A stretch of 64,000 bases of DNA, taken from positions 35,917-99,916 of the forward strand of contig NZ_VTOM01000025.1 in the NCBI RefSeq assembly GCF_009765365.1. Reading direction: 5' to 3'. The notes beneath the pieces are model-generated. The model worked only from the letters and a program-made list of their open reading frames with translations, made no database searches and had not been told where the DNA came from. This DNA comes from Antarcticirhabdus aurantiaca. Its GTDB lineage: Bacteria; Pseudomonadota; Alphaproteobacteria; Rhizobiales; Rhizobiaceae. Shown here piece after piece: positions 17,950-26,761 of this stretch. Made by a program: the position numbers and the translations under genes. How positions within the stretch are numbered: position 1 is the stretch's first letter; every line of letters starts with the position of its first letter.

Positions 17950-18293
17950 CCTCTGGCGGGCGGGCCGTGAAATGAGTGGAGGTTTCTGTTGCCAGGCACC
18001 TCCGAGCCCCGCCTAGAAGTGCGAACCCCCAGGGCTTGATTCGAAGCTATCGCACCGCTTACGCGGCGAGACGGGCTTCCGCATAGTTGTCGTTGGCAAC
18101 TACTTTTTCGGCCCGATGACGGTGGTACCATGCCGAGCGAAAGTCCGATCTTTACACCCTCGTCGATCCTATTTCGCCCCCGCCGCATCCCATCGCGTCC
18201 GGATGGGATCAGGTGGAGGCGCCGGGTACCGCCCCCGGGTCCGAAAGGTTTATTGCATCGGCCGTTTATCGCCATAGCCAGCGTGAGCCGGCG
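17950..18293 (-). ncRNA. ssrA: Circularly permuted two-piece tmRNA
   Basis: tmRNA rescues stalled ribosomes and adds a degradation tag. Read on the minus strand, the acceptor piece comes first and ends CGCCTCCACC at 18212; then comes a 30-base spacer, then the coding piece starting GGGGGCG at 18181. These ends pair as a 7-bp acceptor stem (CGCCTCC with GGGGGCG, one G-U). The coding piece carries the tag frame from 18097 to 18059, reading ANDNYAEARLAA and stop. The 5' segment GGATCGACG resembles the conserved tRNA-like domain. The final CCA is incomplete in the DNA (ACC then T), so A must be added. The outer boundaries are approximate. Confidence 0.93.
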
Positions 18294-18299
18294 ATCCCC

Positions 18300-18328
18300 T
18301 ATATAGGCGGTCGTCATCCGCCTGAAAA
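18300..18328 (-). promoter_or_regulatory. Predicted promoter of ssrA
   Basis: On the minus strand TTTTCA (18328-18323) and TATATA (18305-18300) are separated by 17 bases. Transcription would start near 18293, just before the acceptor piece. The -10 is close to consensus and the -35 is partial. Confidence 0.6.
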
Positions 18329-18442
18329 GACGGTGTGCGACGGACGACTCCAGCTTCGCGCGCTTCTCGCGGCCCGAAGGCGCGACAAGCGGGGCCCGCG
18401 CCTTAGATGCGGCGGCAACGTTGACGCCTCATTCGCGACCCG

Positions 18443-20260
18443 ATGGACCAGATCGCCGCCGACATCGCCGCTTCCCCCGCTGAGGCCACGGCGACGGCGC
18501 CGGCGGCGAGCATCCAGGCGCCGAGCCGCTTCCGCGCGCTGGTGCGCGGGGGCGAGATCGGCCTCGTCGCCGTGGGCTGGGTGGCAGGGGCGCTGGCCGG
18601 GCTTCTCGTCACCGCCATCGCCTGGACGGCGCAGATGCTGCACGTCGTCTTCTTTCTCATGTCGACAGAGGAGCGGTTGAGCGGCCTCGACCGGCTCGCC
18701 TCGCCCTGGCTGGCGCTCATGCCGGCGGCGGGCGGGGCTGTTCTCGGGCTGATCCTCTTCTGGTTCTCGCGGCGCAAGACGCGTCCCCTCGTCGACCCGA
18801 TCGAGGCGAACGCGCTGCATGGCGGGCGCATGTCGATCCGCGACAGCCTGATCGTCGTCCTGCAGAACCTCGTGTCCAACGGCTTCGGCGCCTCGGTCGG
18901 ACTGGAGGCGGCCTATACGCAGATCTCGGCCGGGCTCGCCTCGCGCATCGGCCTGTCCTTCGAGCTGCGGCGCGGCGACCTGCGCACCCTCGTCGGCTGC
19001 GGCGCGGCGGGGGCCATCGCCGCCGCCTTCAACGCGCCGCTGACGGGTGCCTTCTACGCCTTCGAGCTGATCATCGGGACCTATTCCATCGCGACGCTCG
19101 CGCCGGTGGTCGCGGCGGCGCTGTCGGGCGTCTTCGTGGCCCGGCTCTTCGTCGGCAGCGCTTATCTCATCGAGATCGATCAGCCGGGCGTCGTGTCGAC
19201 GCTCGACTACGCCCCGGCGCTGGTGCTCGCGATCCTGGCGGCAGGCCTCGGCATCCTGGTCATGAAGGGCGTGACGAGCGTCGAGGCGGGTTTCCGCCGC
19301 TCGCGCCTGCCGGCCCCGCTCCGCCCGCTCGTCGGCGGCCTTCTGCTCGGCGGCCTGGCCCTGGTGACGCCGCAGGTCCTGTCCTCCGGCCACGGTGCGC
19401 TGCACGTCCAGCTCGATCACCCCACCGGCATCCTCGCCATCGCGACGCTCCTCATCCTGAAGGCGGTGGCCTCGGCGATCTCGATCGGCAGCGGCTTTCG
19501 CGGCGGCCTGTTCTTCGCCTCGCTGTTTCTGGGCGCGCTGCTCGGCAAGCTCTTCGCCGAAGTGGTGCCCGTGCTCTTTCCCGATACGGCGCTCGCGCCC
19601 ATCGTCTTCGCCGTCGTCGGCATGAGCGCGCTCGCGGCCTCGATCATCGGCGGGCCGCTGACCATGACCTTCCTGGCGCTGGAGATGACGGGCGACTTCC
19701 CGATCACGGCGCTCGTGCTGGCAGCGGTGGTGACGAGCTCGCTGACCGTGCGCCGGACCTTCGGCTACTCCTTCGCGACTTGGCGCTTCCATCTGCGCGG
19801 CGAAAGCATCCGCAGCGCCCACGACGTCGGCTGGATCCGGAACCTGACGGTCGGGCGGATGATGCGGCGCGACGTGCGCACCGTTCCCGCCGACACGCCG
19901 CTCAAGACCTTCCGCCGCAACTACCCGCTCGGCTCGGCCCAGCGCGTCGTCGCGATCGACCCGGCGAGCGGCGCCTATGCCGGCATCGTCCTCGTGCCGG
20001 ACGCCTATGCCGACGGGATCGAGGACCTCGAAGCGCCGGTCTCGACGCTTCTTCGCTTCACGGACGCGGTGCTGAGGCCGGCGATGACGGCGCGCGATGC
20101 GATGACCGTCTTCGATGCGGCCGAGAGCGAGGCGCTGGCGGTCGTCGACGGCGGGGAGGCCGCCCGCGTCATCGGCCTCCTGACCGAGAGCCACGTCCTG
20201 CGGCGCTACAGCGAGGAACTCGAAACGCGCCGGCGGGAAGTCTCGGGCGAGGGGACGTGA
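18443..20260 (+). CDS. ClC-type chloride channel/antiporter with C-terminal CBS region
   Basis: The 605-residue inner-membrane protein has the ClC architecture: about 10-12 helices to roughly residue 460, then a cytoplasmic CBS-pair-like region (from about residue 470, RNLTVGRMMRRDVRTVPADT to the end). The gating segment reads GFGASVGLEAA, keeping the external gate glutamate (Glu155) in a variant of GxEGP. NAPLTGAFYAFE and GSGFRGGLFFASL are further family motifs. It exchanges chloride or a related anion, possibly with protons. The 530 bases upstream hold the divergent ssrA gene and its promoter. Confidence 0.9.
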   Translation: MDQIAADIAASPAEATATAPAASIQAPSRFRALVRGGEIGLVAVGWVAGALAGLLVTAIAWTAQMLHVVFFLMSTEERLSGLDRLASPWLALMPAAGGAVLGLILFWFSRRKTRPLVDPIEANALHGGRMSIRDSLIVVLQNLVSNGFGASVGLEAAYTQISAGLASRIGLSFELRRGDLRTLVGCGAAGAIAAAFNAPLTGAFYAFELIIGTYSIATLAPVVAAALSGVFVARLFVGSAYLIEIDQPGVVSTLDYAPALVLAILAAGLGILVMKGVTSVEAGFRRSRLPAPLRPLVGGLLLGGLALVTPQVLSSGHGALHVQLDHPTGILAIATLLILKAVASAISIGSGFRGGLFFASLFLGALLGKLFAEVVPVLFPDTALAPIVFAVVGMSALAASIIGGPLTMTFLALEMTGDFPITALVLAAVVTSSLTVRRTFGYSFATWRFHLRGESIRSAHDVGWIRNLTVGRMMRRDVRTVPADTPLKTFRRNYPLGSAQRVVAIDPASGAYAGIVLVPDAYADGIEDLEAPVSTLLRFTDAVLRPAMTARDAMTVFDAAESEALAVVDGGEAARVIGLLTESHVLRRYSEELETRRREVSGEGT

Positions 20261-20280
20261 CGTCGCACTGTAGCGCCGTG

Positions 20281-20454
20281 TCAGTCGGGATTCGCCTCGC
20301 CGTCCCCGTCGAGCGCGGTGCGCTCGACGACCTGGGCTTCGGTCCAGCCGCGCACCCATGCGCGCTGATGCGTGGATCCCGAGGCGTGTTCGCAAGATGA
20401 GGTCGGCTCGGCGCGCTGCCGCGCAAGATAACCCTCTTCGAAGGCTTCGATCAT
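20281..20454 (-). CDS. RMF/CrpP-like small protein
   Basis: This 57-residue protein begins MIEAFEEGYLARQRAEPTSS, then a cysteine (Cys21), then HQRAWVRGWTEAQ. The order EGxxA, cysteine, R-x-x-W-x-x-G-W matches the ribosome modulation factor/CrpP-like family of short alphaproteobacterial proteins. RMF binds and dimerises idle ribosomes; the biochemical role of the CrpP-like relatives is not settled. The frame starts at ATG 20454 and ends at 20281, 20 bases past the ClC gene stop on the opposite strand. A GAGAGGA stretch lies 13 bases upstream, longer than usual. Confidence 0.7.
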   Translation of the reverse strand: MIEAFEEGYLARQRAEPTSSCEHASGSTHQRAWVRGWTEAQVVERTALDGDGEANPD

Positions 20455-20763
20455 GGAAATGGGTTCGTCCTCTCGTGTCGTCGGGATCAGGCACGTTCAC
20501 GTGCTTTGATCTTGGCCGATCCGAAGAAGGCCGTGGATTTCTGCTGCAGCCGAAATCGGCGAAGCTCGGCGTCGATGCCCGAAATCTTGGAGCAGCGAGG
20601 GTTAATCGTTGCCTAATGGGGCGGTCCGGTCAAGCCGATGCGAGACCCGCCGCTCTCGTGTTAAGCTGCGGTCAAGCATGAGTCGGCGCCGGCCGGCATA
20701 GCTTATCGATGCTTAAAGCGGTGCAGCCGCTTCCATTCTCGGGTTCGAGCCCGGAGTTCTCCC
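20455..20763. other. Intergenic region between the RMF-like gene and thyA
   Basis: About 310 bases without a supportable gene. It must hold the divergent promoters of the RMF-like gene and thyA, and contains AT-richer patches near 20600 and 20700 (TTAAGC, CTTATCGATGCTTAAAG). I see no RNA gene or clear terminator. Confidence 0.4.
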
Positions 20764-21558
20764 ATGCGCCAATATCTCGACCTTCTCGCCCGCGTGCTGG
20801 AAACGGGCGTCGACCGGGGCGACCGGACGGGCACGGGAACGCGCTCGATCTTCGGCCACCAGATGCGATTCGACCTGTCGGAGGGCTTTCCGCTCGTCAC
20901 GACGAAGAAGATCCATCTGCGCTCCGTGATCCACGAGCTGCTCTGGTTCCTGAAGGGCGAGACCAACATCCGCTATCTCAAGGAGAACGGCGTCCGGATC
21001 TGGGACGAGTGGGCCGACGAGAACGGCGATCTCGGACCCGTCTACGGGGCGCAGTGGCGCTCCTGGCCGGACGGGCGCGGGGGCACGATCGACCAGATCG
21101 CCAAGGTGGTCGAGCAGATCCGCGCCAACCCGAACTCGCGCCGGCTCGTCGTGTCCGCCTGGAACCCGGCGGAGGTCGACGCCATGGCGCTGCCGCCCTG
21201 CCATTGCCTGTTCCAGTTCTACGTGGCCGAGGGGCGGCTTTCCTGCCAGCTCTACCAGCGCTCGGGCGACGTGTTCCTCGGCGTGCCCTTCAACATCGCG
21301 TCTTACGCGCTCCTGACGGCGATGGTGGCGCAGGTGACGGGGCTGAAGCCCGGCGACTTCGTCCACACCTTCGGCGACGCGCATCTTTACGCCGACCATT
21401 TCGAGCAGGCCCGGACGCAGCTCGCGCGAACGCCGCACCCGCTGCCGCGGCTGACGCTGAACCCCGAGGTGCGCGACCTCTTCGACTTCCGCTACGAGGA
21501 CATCGCCATCGAAGGCTACGAGCCCGACGCGCACATCGCGGCGAGGGTGGCGGTTTGA
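20764..21558 (+). CDS. thyA: Thymidylate synthase
   Basis: ThyA methylates dUMP to dTMP with methylene-tetrahydrofolate. The 264-residue protein has the same length as the Escherichia coli enzyme. The active-site cysteine is Cys146 in [12 protein letters not shown], the phosphate-binding arginines lie in DRTGTGTRS and [12 protein letters not shown], and [18 protein letters not shown] is the folate/dUMP segment. The stop overlaps the folA start (TTGA), giving a tight two-gene operon that regenerates the dihydrofolate produced here. Confidence 0.97.
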   Translation: MRQYLDLLARVLETGVDRGDRTGTGTRSIFGHQMRFDLSEGFPLVTTKKIHLRSVIHELLWFLKGETNIRYLKENGVRIWDEWADENGDLGPVYGAQWRSWPDGRGGTIDQIAKVVEQIRANPNSRRLVVSAWNPAEVDAMALPPCHCLFQFYVAEGRLSCQLYQRSGDVFLGVPFNIASYALLTAMVAQVTGLKPGDFVHTFGDAHLYADHFEQARTQLARTPHPLPRLTLNPEVRDLFDFRYEDIAIEGYEPDAHIAARVAV

Positions 21559-22085
21559 GCGCCGCGCGCCTCGCCCTCGTCGCGGTCGTGGCGGCGAGCC
21601 GGAACGGGGTGATCGGGCGGGACGGGGCGATGCCCTGGAGCCTGCCGAGCGACCTGAAGCATTATCGGCGGCTAACCATGAACAAGCCGATGATCATGGG
21701 CCGCAAGACGCTGGAGTCGATCGGGCGCGTTCTCGACGGGCGGGACACGATCGTCCTGACGCGATCGCAGGCGCTGCCCTTCGACGGCGTGATTCTCGCG
21801 CGCTCGCCGGACGAAGCGCTGGAAAAGGCGGCGGAAGCGGCCCGTGCACGCGGTTCCGACGAAATCGTGATCGCCGGCGGAGGCGAGGTCTACGCGCTGT
21901 TCTGGGACCGGATCGACCGCATCGAACTGACGCGGGTCGAGATGGAAGTCGAGGGCGACGCGCGCTTGCCGGCGATCGACCCCGCACGCTTCCGCCGCCT
22001 GTCGGACGAAGCGGCGCCGCGGGGGCCTCGCGACAGCGCCGATACGCGCCATCTCGCCTTCGCGCGGGCCGGCGGCGACCGGTAA
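21555..22085 (+). CDS. folA: Dihydrofolate reductase, TTG start
   Basis: FolA reduces dihydrofolate to tetrahydrofolate with NADPH. The 176-residue protein shows the N-terminal [19 protein letters not shown], where the loop following the strand and the Trp are typical, and [26 protein letters not shown] for NADPH binding, plus [16 protein letters not shown]. No ATG is available near the N-terminus. TTG at 21555, overlapping the thyA stop, gives the expected start two residues before the first strand, with GAGGGTGG upstream. Confidence 0.93.
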   Translation: MSAARLALVAVVAASRNGVIGRDGAMPWSLPSDLKHYRRLTMNKPMIMGRKTLESIGRVLDGRDTIVLTRSQALPFDGVILARSPDEALEKAAEAARARGSDEIVIAGGGEVYALFWDRIDRIELTRVEMEVEGDARLPAIDPARFRRLSDEAAPRGPRDSADTRHLAFARAGGDR

Positions 22086-22145
22086 GCGGATCCACGCCGC
22101 GTTCATCATGCCGTACGCAGCGCATCCGAATGGCGTCGCGCCGCG

Positions 22146-22174
22146 TTGAAGATGGTTGGGGCAATTCCTATAAG
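22146..22174 (+). promoter_or_regulatory. Predicted sigma-70 promoter for hflKC
   Basis: TTGAAG (22146-22151) and TATAAG (22169-22174) are separated by 17 bases, about 75 bases before the hflK ATG. Both boxes are close to consensus. Confidence 0.6.
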
Positions 22175-22248
22175 TTCGAACACAGGTTTTCGTCGACATC
22201 CCGGGCACGCGTCCGCGATGGCGATACCCATCGTTCGGAAGGAAGAGG

Positions 22249-23463
22249 ATGCCCTGGAGCAATCAGACCGGGAACGGCGGCTGGAAAGGCGGCGGTGGCG
22301 GACCTTGGGGGCAGGGCCCCCAGCCCCCGCGCCCCGGCAACAATAACGGCTCGCCCGACCTGGAGGACATCCTGCGCCGGGGCCAAGACCGCCTGCGTCG
22401 CGCCATGCCCGGCGGCGGCGGACGCGGCGGCCCGAGCGGGCAGGGCGGTGGCCTCGCGCTCGGCGGCCTCGTGGTCGCCGGCCTCCTCGTGCTCTGGGGT
22501 TTCCAGTCCATCTACACCGTCCAGCCGGACGAGGTGGGCGTCGAGATGCTGTTCGGCAAGCCGAAGGAAGAGCTCTCCCAGCCCGGCCTGCACTTCGCCT
22601 TCTGGCCGCTCGAGACGGTGGACACGGTTCCCGTCACCGAGAACCAGATCCAGATCGGCGGGCGCGGCACCTCCGGCAACAGCGCCAACCAGACCGCCGG
22701 CCTGATGCTCTCTGGCGACCAGAACATCGTCGACGTGCAGTTCGCCGTGCTCTACCAGGTCGACAACCCGCAGAACTTCCTCTTCAACGTCGAAGATCCG
22801 ACCGCCATGGTGCAGCAGGTCTCCGAGAGCGCCATGCGCGAGGTGGTCGGCCGGCGCCCGGTGCAGGACGTCTTCCGCGACGACCGCGCTGGAATCGCCG
22901 AAGAGGTCCGCGCCATCACGCAGGACACGCTGAACCAGTACGGCACGGGCATCCGCATCAACGCCATCTCCATCGAGGACGCCTCGCCCCCCGACCAGGT
23001 GGCCGACGCGTTCGACGAGGTGCAGCGCGCCGAGCAGAACGAGGACCAGTTCATCGAGGAGGCCAACCTCTACCGCAACCAGCAGCTCGGCCGCGCGCAG
23101 GGCGAGGCGGCGCAGATCCGCGAAGACGCCGCCGCCTACCGGAACCGCGTCATCCAGCTCGCGGAAGGTGAGGCGGAGCGCTTCAGCCAGATCCTGGCCG
23201 AATACGAGAAGGCGCCGGAGATCACCCGCAAGCGCATCTTCCTGGAAACGATGGAGAACGTCCTCGGCAACTCCGCCAAGGTCATCGTCGAGAACGGCGC
23301 GGCGGGCGCCAGCGGCATCGTGCCGTACCTGCCGCTGAACGAGCTTCCGCAGGGCAACCGCCAGGCGCCGAACCAGGCTCCGCAGGGCACGACCGGCGCG
23401 CCGCGCCTGCCCAATTCGCCGAGCGCGACCAACAGCAGCATCTCCACGCAGGGGGCGAACTGA
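22249..23463 (+). CDS. hflK: FtsH protease modulator HflK
   Basis: HflK is a SPFH/band-7 membrane protein that, with HflC, encloses the FtsH protease and controls its access to membrane substrates. The 404-residue protein has a Gly/Pro-rich cytosolic N-terminus, one transmembrane helix (about residues 66-82, LALGGLVVAGLLVLWGF), the band-7 domain beginning IYTVQPDEVGVEMLFG, a long helical region (RAEQNEDQFIEEANLYRNQQ) and a Gln/Asn-rich tail. AAGGAAGAGG precedes the ATG. The stop overlaps the hflC ATG. Confidence 0.95.
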   Translation: MPWSNQTGNGGWKGGGGGPWGQGPQPPRPGNNNGSPDLEDILRRGQDRLRRAMPGGGGRGGPSGQGGGLALGGLVVAGLLVLWGFQSIYTVQPDEVGVEMLFGKPKEELSQPGLHFAFWPLETVDTVPVTENQIQIGGRGTSGNSANQTAGLMLSGDQNIVDVQFAVLYQVDNPQNFLFNVEDPTAMVQQVSESAMREVVGRRPVQDVFRDDRAGIAEEVRAITQDTLNQYGTGIRINAISIEDASPPDQVADAFDEVQRAEQNEDQFIEEANLYRNQQLGRAQGEAAQIREDAAAYRNRVIQLAEGEAERFSQILAEYEKAPEITRKRIFLETMENVLGNSAKVIVENGAAGASGIVPYLPLNELPQGNRQAPNQAPQGTTGAPRLPNSPSATNSSISTQGAN

Positions 23464-24545
23464 TGGCCAACCGTTTCTATGCCGGCCTCGTCGTCCTCGG
23501 CCTGATCGTCCTCGTCGCCTGGAACTCGATCTTCATCGTCAACGAGAAGGAGCAGGCGATCGTCCTGCGCTTCGGCGAGATCCAGCGCGTCGTCGATCAG
23601 CCGGGCCTCTACTTCAAGCTGCCCTTCGGCTTCGCGGGCGCCGACAACATCCAGGTCCTGCCGGACCGGCTGCTGCGCTTCGACCTCGACGACATCCGCG
23701 TCCAGGTCTCGGGCGGCCGCTTCTACGAGGTCGACGCCTTCCTGGTCTACAACATCAACGACGCCGCCCGCTTCCGGCAGGCGGTCTCGGGCTCGATCCC
23801 GCTGGCCGAGCAGCGCCTGCGCACCCGTCTCGACGCGGCGCTGCGCCGGGTCTACGGCCTGCGCGGCTTCGAGGCGGCGCTGTCCAACGAGCGCGGCGAG
23901 ATGATGCGCCAGGTTCGCGACGAACTGCGGACCGACGCGGAGTCGCTCGGCCTCGAGCTGACCGACGTGCGCATCCGCCGCACCGACCTCACGGCCGAAG
24001 TGTCCGAGCAGACCTACGAGCGCATGCGGGCCGAGCGCCTCGCCGAAGCCGAGCGCCTTCGTGCCCGCGGCCAGGTGGCGGCGCGCGAGATCCGCGCCCG
24101 CGCCGACCGCGAGGTGTCGGAAACCGTGGCGGCGGCGCAGCGCGAGTCGGAGATCCAGCGCGGTCAGGGCGACGCCCAGGCCAACGCGACCTTCGCGGCC
24201 GCCTACGGCCGCGACCCCGGCTTCTTCGACTTCTACCGCTCGATGAGCGCTTATCGTCAGGCCCTGGAGAATACGGGCACGACGATGGTGCTGACGCCGG
24301 ACTCGGAGTTCTTCCGCTACTTCTCCTCGGGCGCGGTCGCCAACGGCGCGCCGTCGGTCGAGGGGGCGCAGCCGTCGATTCCCGCTCCGGGGCCGGCCGC
24401 AGCGGCACAGCCGCCGGCGCCTGCCGCGCCGCCGAGCGGCGAGGCGCAGAACGCCGCCCCGGCATTGCCGGCCACGCCCGGCACCAGCGTCGCGCAGGAC
24501 GGGGCGCCGCAGCCGGGCGAGACCACCGGCGCGGTCGCCCAGTGA
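23463..24545 (+). CDS. hflC: FtsH protease modulator HflC
   Basis: HflC is the partner of HflK in the large SPFH cage around FtsH. The 360-residue protein has one N-terminal transmembrane helix (LVVLGLIVLVAWNSIFIV), then SPFH domain NEKEQAIVLRFGEIQRVV, the ADNIQVLPDRLLRFDLDDIR segment, and a helical part (RMRAERLAEAERLRARGQ). The C-terminus is extended by about 60 Pro/Ala-rich residues. The start overlaps the hflK stop by one base, so translation is coupled. Confidence 0.95.
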   Translation: MANRFYAGLVVLGLIVLVAWNSIFIVNEKEQAIVLRFGEIQRVVDQPGLYFKLPFGFAGADNIQVLPDRLLRFDLDDIRVQVSGGRFYEVDAFLVYNINDAARFRQAVSGSIPLAEQRLRTRLDAALRRVYGLRGFEAALSNERGEMMRQVRDELRTDAESLGLELTDVRIRRTDLTAEVSEQTYERMRAERLAEAERLRARGQVAAREIRARADREVSETVAAAQRESEIQRGQGDAQANATFAAAYGRDPGFFDFYRSMSAYRQALENTGTTMVLTPDSEFFRYFSSGAVANGAPSVEGAQPSIPAPGPAAAAQPPAPAAPPSGEAQNAAPALPATPGTSVAQDGAPQPGETTGAVAQ

Positions 24546-24567
24546 CCGCCCCGGCGTCTTCGGCTCC

Positions 24568-24753
24568 GTGACGGACTTCCTCTGCGCCCTCGGTCTCCTT
24601 CTGGTGATCGAGGGCGTCTTTTATGCGCTGTTTCCCGAGGCGTCGCGCCGGCTCGGCCGTTTGATCCAGGAGGTGCCGGACACGCAGCTGCGCCGCTCCG
24701 GGCTCTTTGCGGCGGTGGCGGGCGTGGGCATCGTCTGGCTCGTGCGCGGCTGA
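24568..24753 (+). CDS. DUF2065 family small membrane protein
   Basis: This 61-residue protein has two hydrophobic helices (FLCALGLLLVIEGVFYALFP and LFAAVAGVGIVWLV) separated by a charged loop with the conserved-looking EASRRLGRLIQEVPDTQLRR. DUF2065 (YjeT-like) genes lie next to hflC in many proteobacteria, which matches this position 23 bases after hflC. The start is GTG at 24568. A role in the FtsH/HflKC complex is suspected from context but unproven. Confidence 0.85.
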   Translation: MTDFLCALGLLLVIEGVFYALFPEASRRLGRLIQEVPDTQLRRSGLFAAVAGVGIVWLVRG

Positions 24754-24902
24754 CGGACCGCCGGCGCGCGCTAGATTGGCGCGCGGCGCGTCCTCGTTTC
24801 ATCTTGATTCGGCGCGGTTTTTGCGCTCGGCTCGACCCCTGAGGGATCCAAGCCGCCGGCCCGCGCGCCCCTGAGACCCCGTTCCAATCGGAAGGTTCCG
24901 CG

Positions 24903-26717
24903 ATGATCCAGTTCCGTCCCGCGCGCCGCCTCGCTGCCGTTCTCCTGTGCTCGGCGGCGCTCGGCAGTTCCCTGCCGGCCTTCGCGCAAGCGCCGAGCCC
25001 GCCGGGCGCTCCGCCGCAGGCCGACGTGGCGCCGGGCGGCACGCCGCCGGCCGAGGCCCCTCCGATGCTGCCGGCGCCCGCCGTCCCCGGCGGCGAGGCG
25101 ACCCCCGAGACGCCGCCGCCCGGACCGGTGCCCGACGCCCTGCCCAATGCCGCGGCGCCCGCGGCCGATCCGGTCAATCCGGTGGCGCAGGAGATCAAGC
25201 GCATGCGCGGGCCGGGCTCGGTGGCCGATCTCGCCGAGGACCTTCTGCCGGCCGTGGTCAACATCTCGACGTCGCAGGACGTCGAGGCCGCCGGCCGCGG
25301 CCCGCGCGCGCAGGATCAGGACGAAGGCACCACGGACGAGGACGACGCGCCGCAGGCGTCGCCCGCGCCGGAGGGCGGCCCGGCCGAGCCGGGCGCCGAG
25401 CCCGAGCAGCGGGCCGAGCCGGGCGAGCGCTCGCCCGACGAGTCGCCGCTGCAGGATTATTTCGACGACCTCTTCAGCGGCGAGAACGGTGCCCAGGGCC
25501 GCCGGCTCGACGGCATGGGCTCCGGCTTCGTGATCGACCCCGCCGGCATCATCGTCACCAACAACCACGTCATCGCCGACGCCGACGAGATCACCGTCAA
25601 CTTCTCGGACGGATCGAGCCTCGAGGCGACGCTGGTCGGCGTCGATCCGAAGACCGACGTCGCGGTTCTCAAGGTCGAGCCGGAAAAGCCGCTGGACTTC
25701 GTCGAGTTCGGCGACTCGGAGAACATCCGCATCGGCGACTGGGTGATGGCGATCGGCAACCCGTTCGGCTTCGGGGGCTCGGTGTCGCTCGGCATCGTCT
25801 CGGCGCGGGACCGCAACATCAATGCGGGCCCCTACGACAACTTCATCCAGACCGACGCCGCCATCAACCGCGGCAATTCCGGCGGACCGCTGTTCAACAT
25901 GGACGGCAAGGTCATCGGCATCAACACGGCGATCGTCTCGCCGACGGGCGGCTCGATCGGCATCGGCTTCTCGATCCCCGCGCTGCTCGCCAAGAACGTC
26001 GTCGATCAGCTGCGCGAATTCGGCGAGACACGGCGCGGCTGGCTCGGCATCCGCCTGCAGGCGGTGACGGACGACATCGCCCGCGGCCTGCGCCTGCCCG
26101 ACACGAAGGGCGCCGTGGTCATGGGCGTCATCGAGGGCGGCCCGGCGGACACGGGCGAGATCAAGGTCGGCGACGTCATCACGAGCTTCGACGGGCGCGA
26201 GGTGGCGACCTCGCGCGACCTGCCGCTGATCGTCGCGGAAACGCCGGTCGGCAAGCGCGTGCCGATCACCATCCTGCGCAAGGAATCGGCGGACGACGCG
26301 CCGCCGGTCGAAGTGACGGTGGAGATCACCCTCGGGCGCCTGGAGGACGGCGAGAAGCAGACGGCGGAAGCCGGCGCCGCCGCGACGCCGGAGCCGGGCG
26401 CGCCGAGCGAGGAGGAGGGCGTGCGCCTCCTCGGCATGAGCATCGAGGACATCTCCGACGCTCTGCGCACGCGCTTCTCGCTCGCCGAGAACGCGGAAGG
26501 GGTGGTGGTGACGGAAGTCGCCCCGGCCTCGGCCGCAGCGGAGAAGGGCATCGAGGCGGGAACCCGCCTGACCGAGGTCGCGCAGGAGCCGGTGTCGAGC
26601 GCGCAGGAGGTTCGCGAAAAGATCGACGAGCTGAAGGCGGCCGGCCGCAAGAACGCGCTGCTGCTCCTGTCCTCGGCGACCGGCGATCTGCGCTTCGTGG
26701 TGCTGCCGCTGGAGTAG
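24903..26717 (+). CDS. degP: Periplasmic serine protease of the DegP/HtrA family, with long low-complexity linkers
   Basis: Do-family proteases degrade or refold damaged envelope proteins. The 604-residue protein has a signal peptide cleaved near AFAQ, about 75 Pro/Ala/Gly-rich residues, a trypsin-like domain with the catalytic triad His222 (NNHVIAD), Asp252 (KTDVAVL) and Ser326 (NRGNSGGPLF), and two PDZ domains, the second ending at the C-terminus. An acidic 60-residue insert (about residues 130-195) splits the first part of the protease domain. This makes it longer than usual. It is the last gene of the hflK-hflC-DUF2065-degP cluster and may have its own promoter in the 149-base gap. Confidence 0.92.
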   Translation: MIQFRPARRLAAVLLCSAALGSSLPAFAQAPSPPGAPPQADVAPGGTPPAEAPPMLPAPAVPGGEATPETPPPGPVPDALPNAAAPAADPVNPVAQEIKRMRGPGSVADLAEDLLPAVVNISTSQDVEAAGRGPRAQDQDEGTTDEDDAPQASPAPEGGPAEPGAEPEQRAEPGERSPDESPLQDYFDDLFSGENGAQGRRLDGMGSGFVIDPAGIIVTNNHVIADADEITVNFSDGSSLEATLVGVDPKTDVAVLKVEPEKPLDFVEFGDSENIRIGDWVMAIGNPFGFGGSVSLGIVSARDRNINAGPYDNFIQTDAAINRGNSGGPLFNMDGKVIGINTAIVSPTGGSIGIGFSIPALLAKNVVDQLREFGETRRGWLGIRLQAVTDDIARGLRLPDTKGAVVMGVIEGGPADTGEIKVGDVITSFDGREVATSRDLPLIVAETPVGKRVPITILRKESADDAPPVEVTVEITLGRLEDGEKQTAEAGAAATPEPGAPSEEEGVRLLGMSIEDISDALRTRFSLAENAEGVVVTEVAPASAAAEKGIEAGTRLTEVAQEPVSSAQEVREKIDELKAAGRKNALLLLSSATGDLRFVVLPLE

Positions 26718-26761
26718 GGGCACCTCGGCCGCGGCGGGGCTGTCCCCGGTTTTCCCGAGGA

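Noticed and set aside
17913..18317. Upstream in-frame extension of sspB (about 135 codons)
   Set aside because: The segment is the minus-strand tmRNA gene. Its tag frame and paired ends explain the sequence better than protein coding.
18314..20500. Long minus-strand frame opposite the ClC gene
   Set aside because: Arg/Ala/Asp-rich shadow of the ClC coding strand with no ribosome site or family match.
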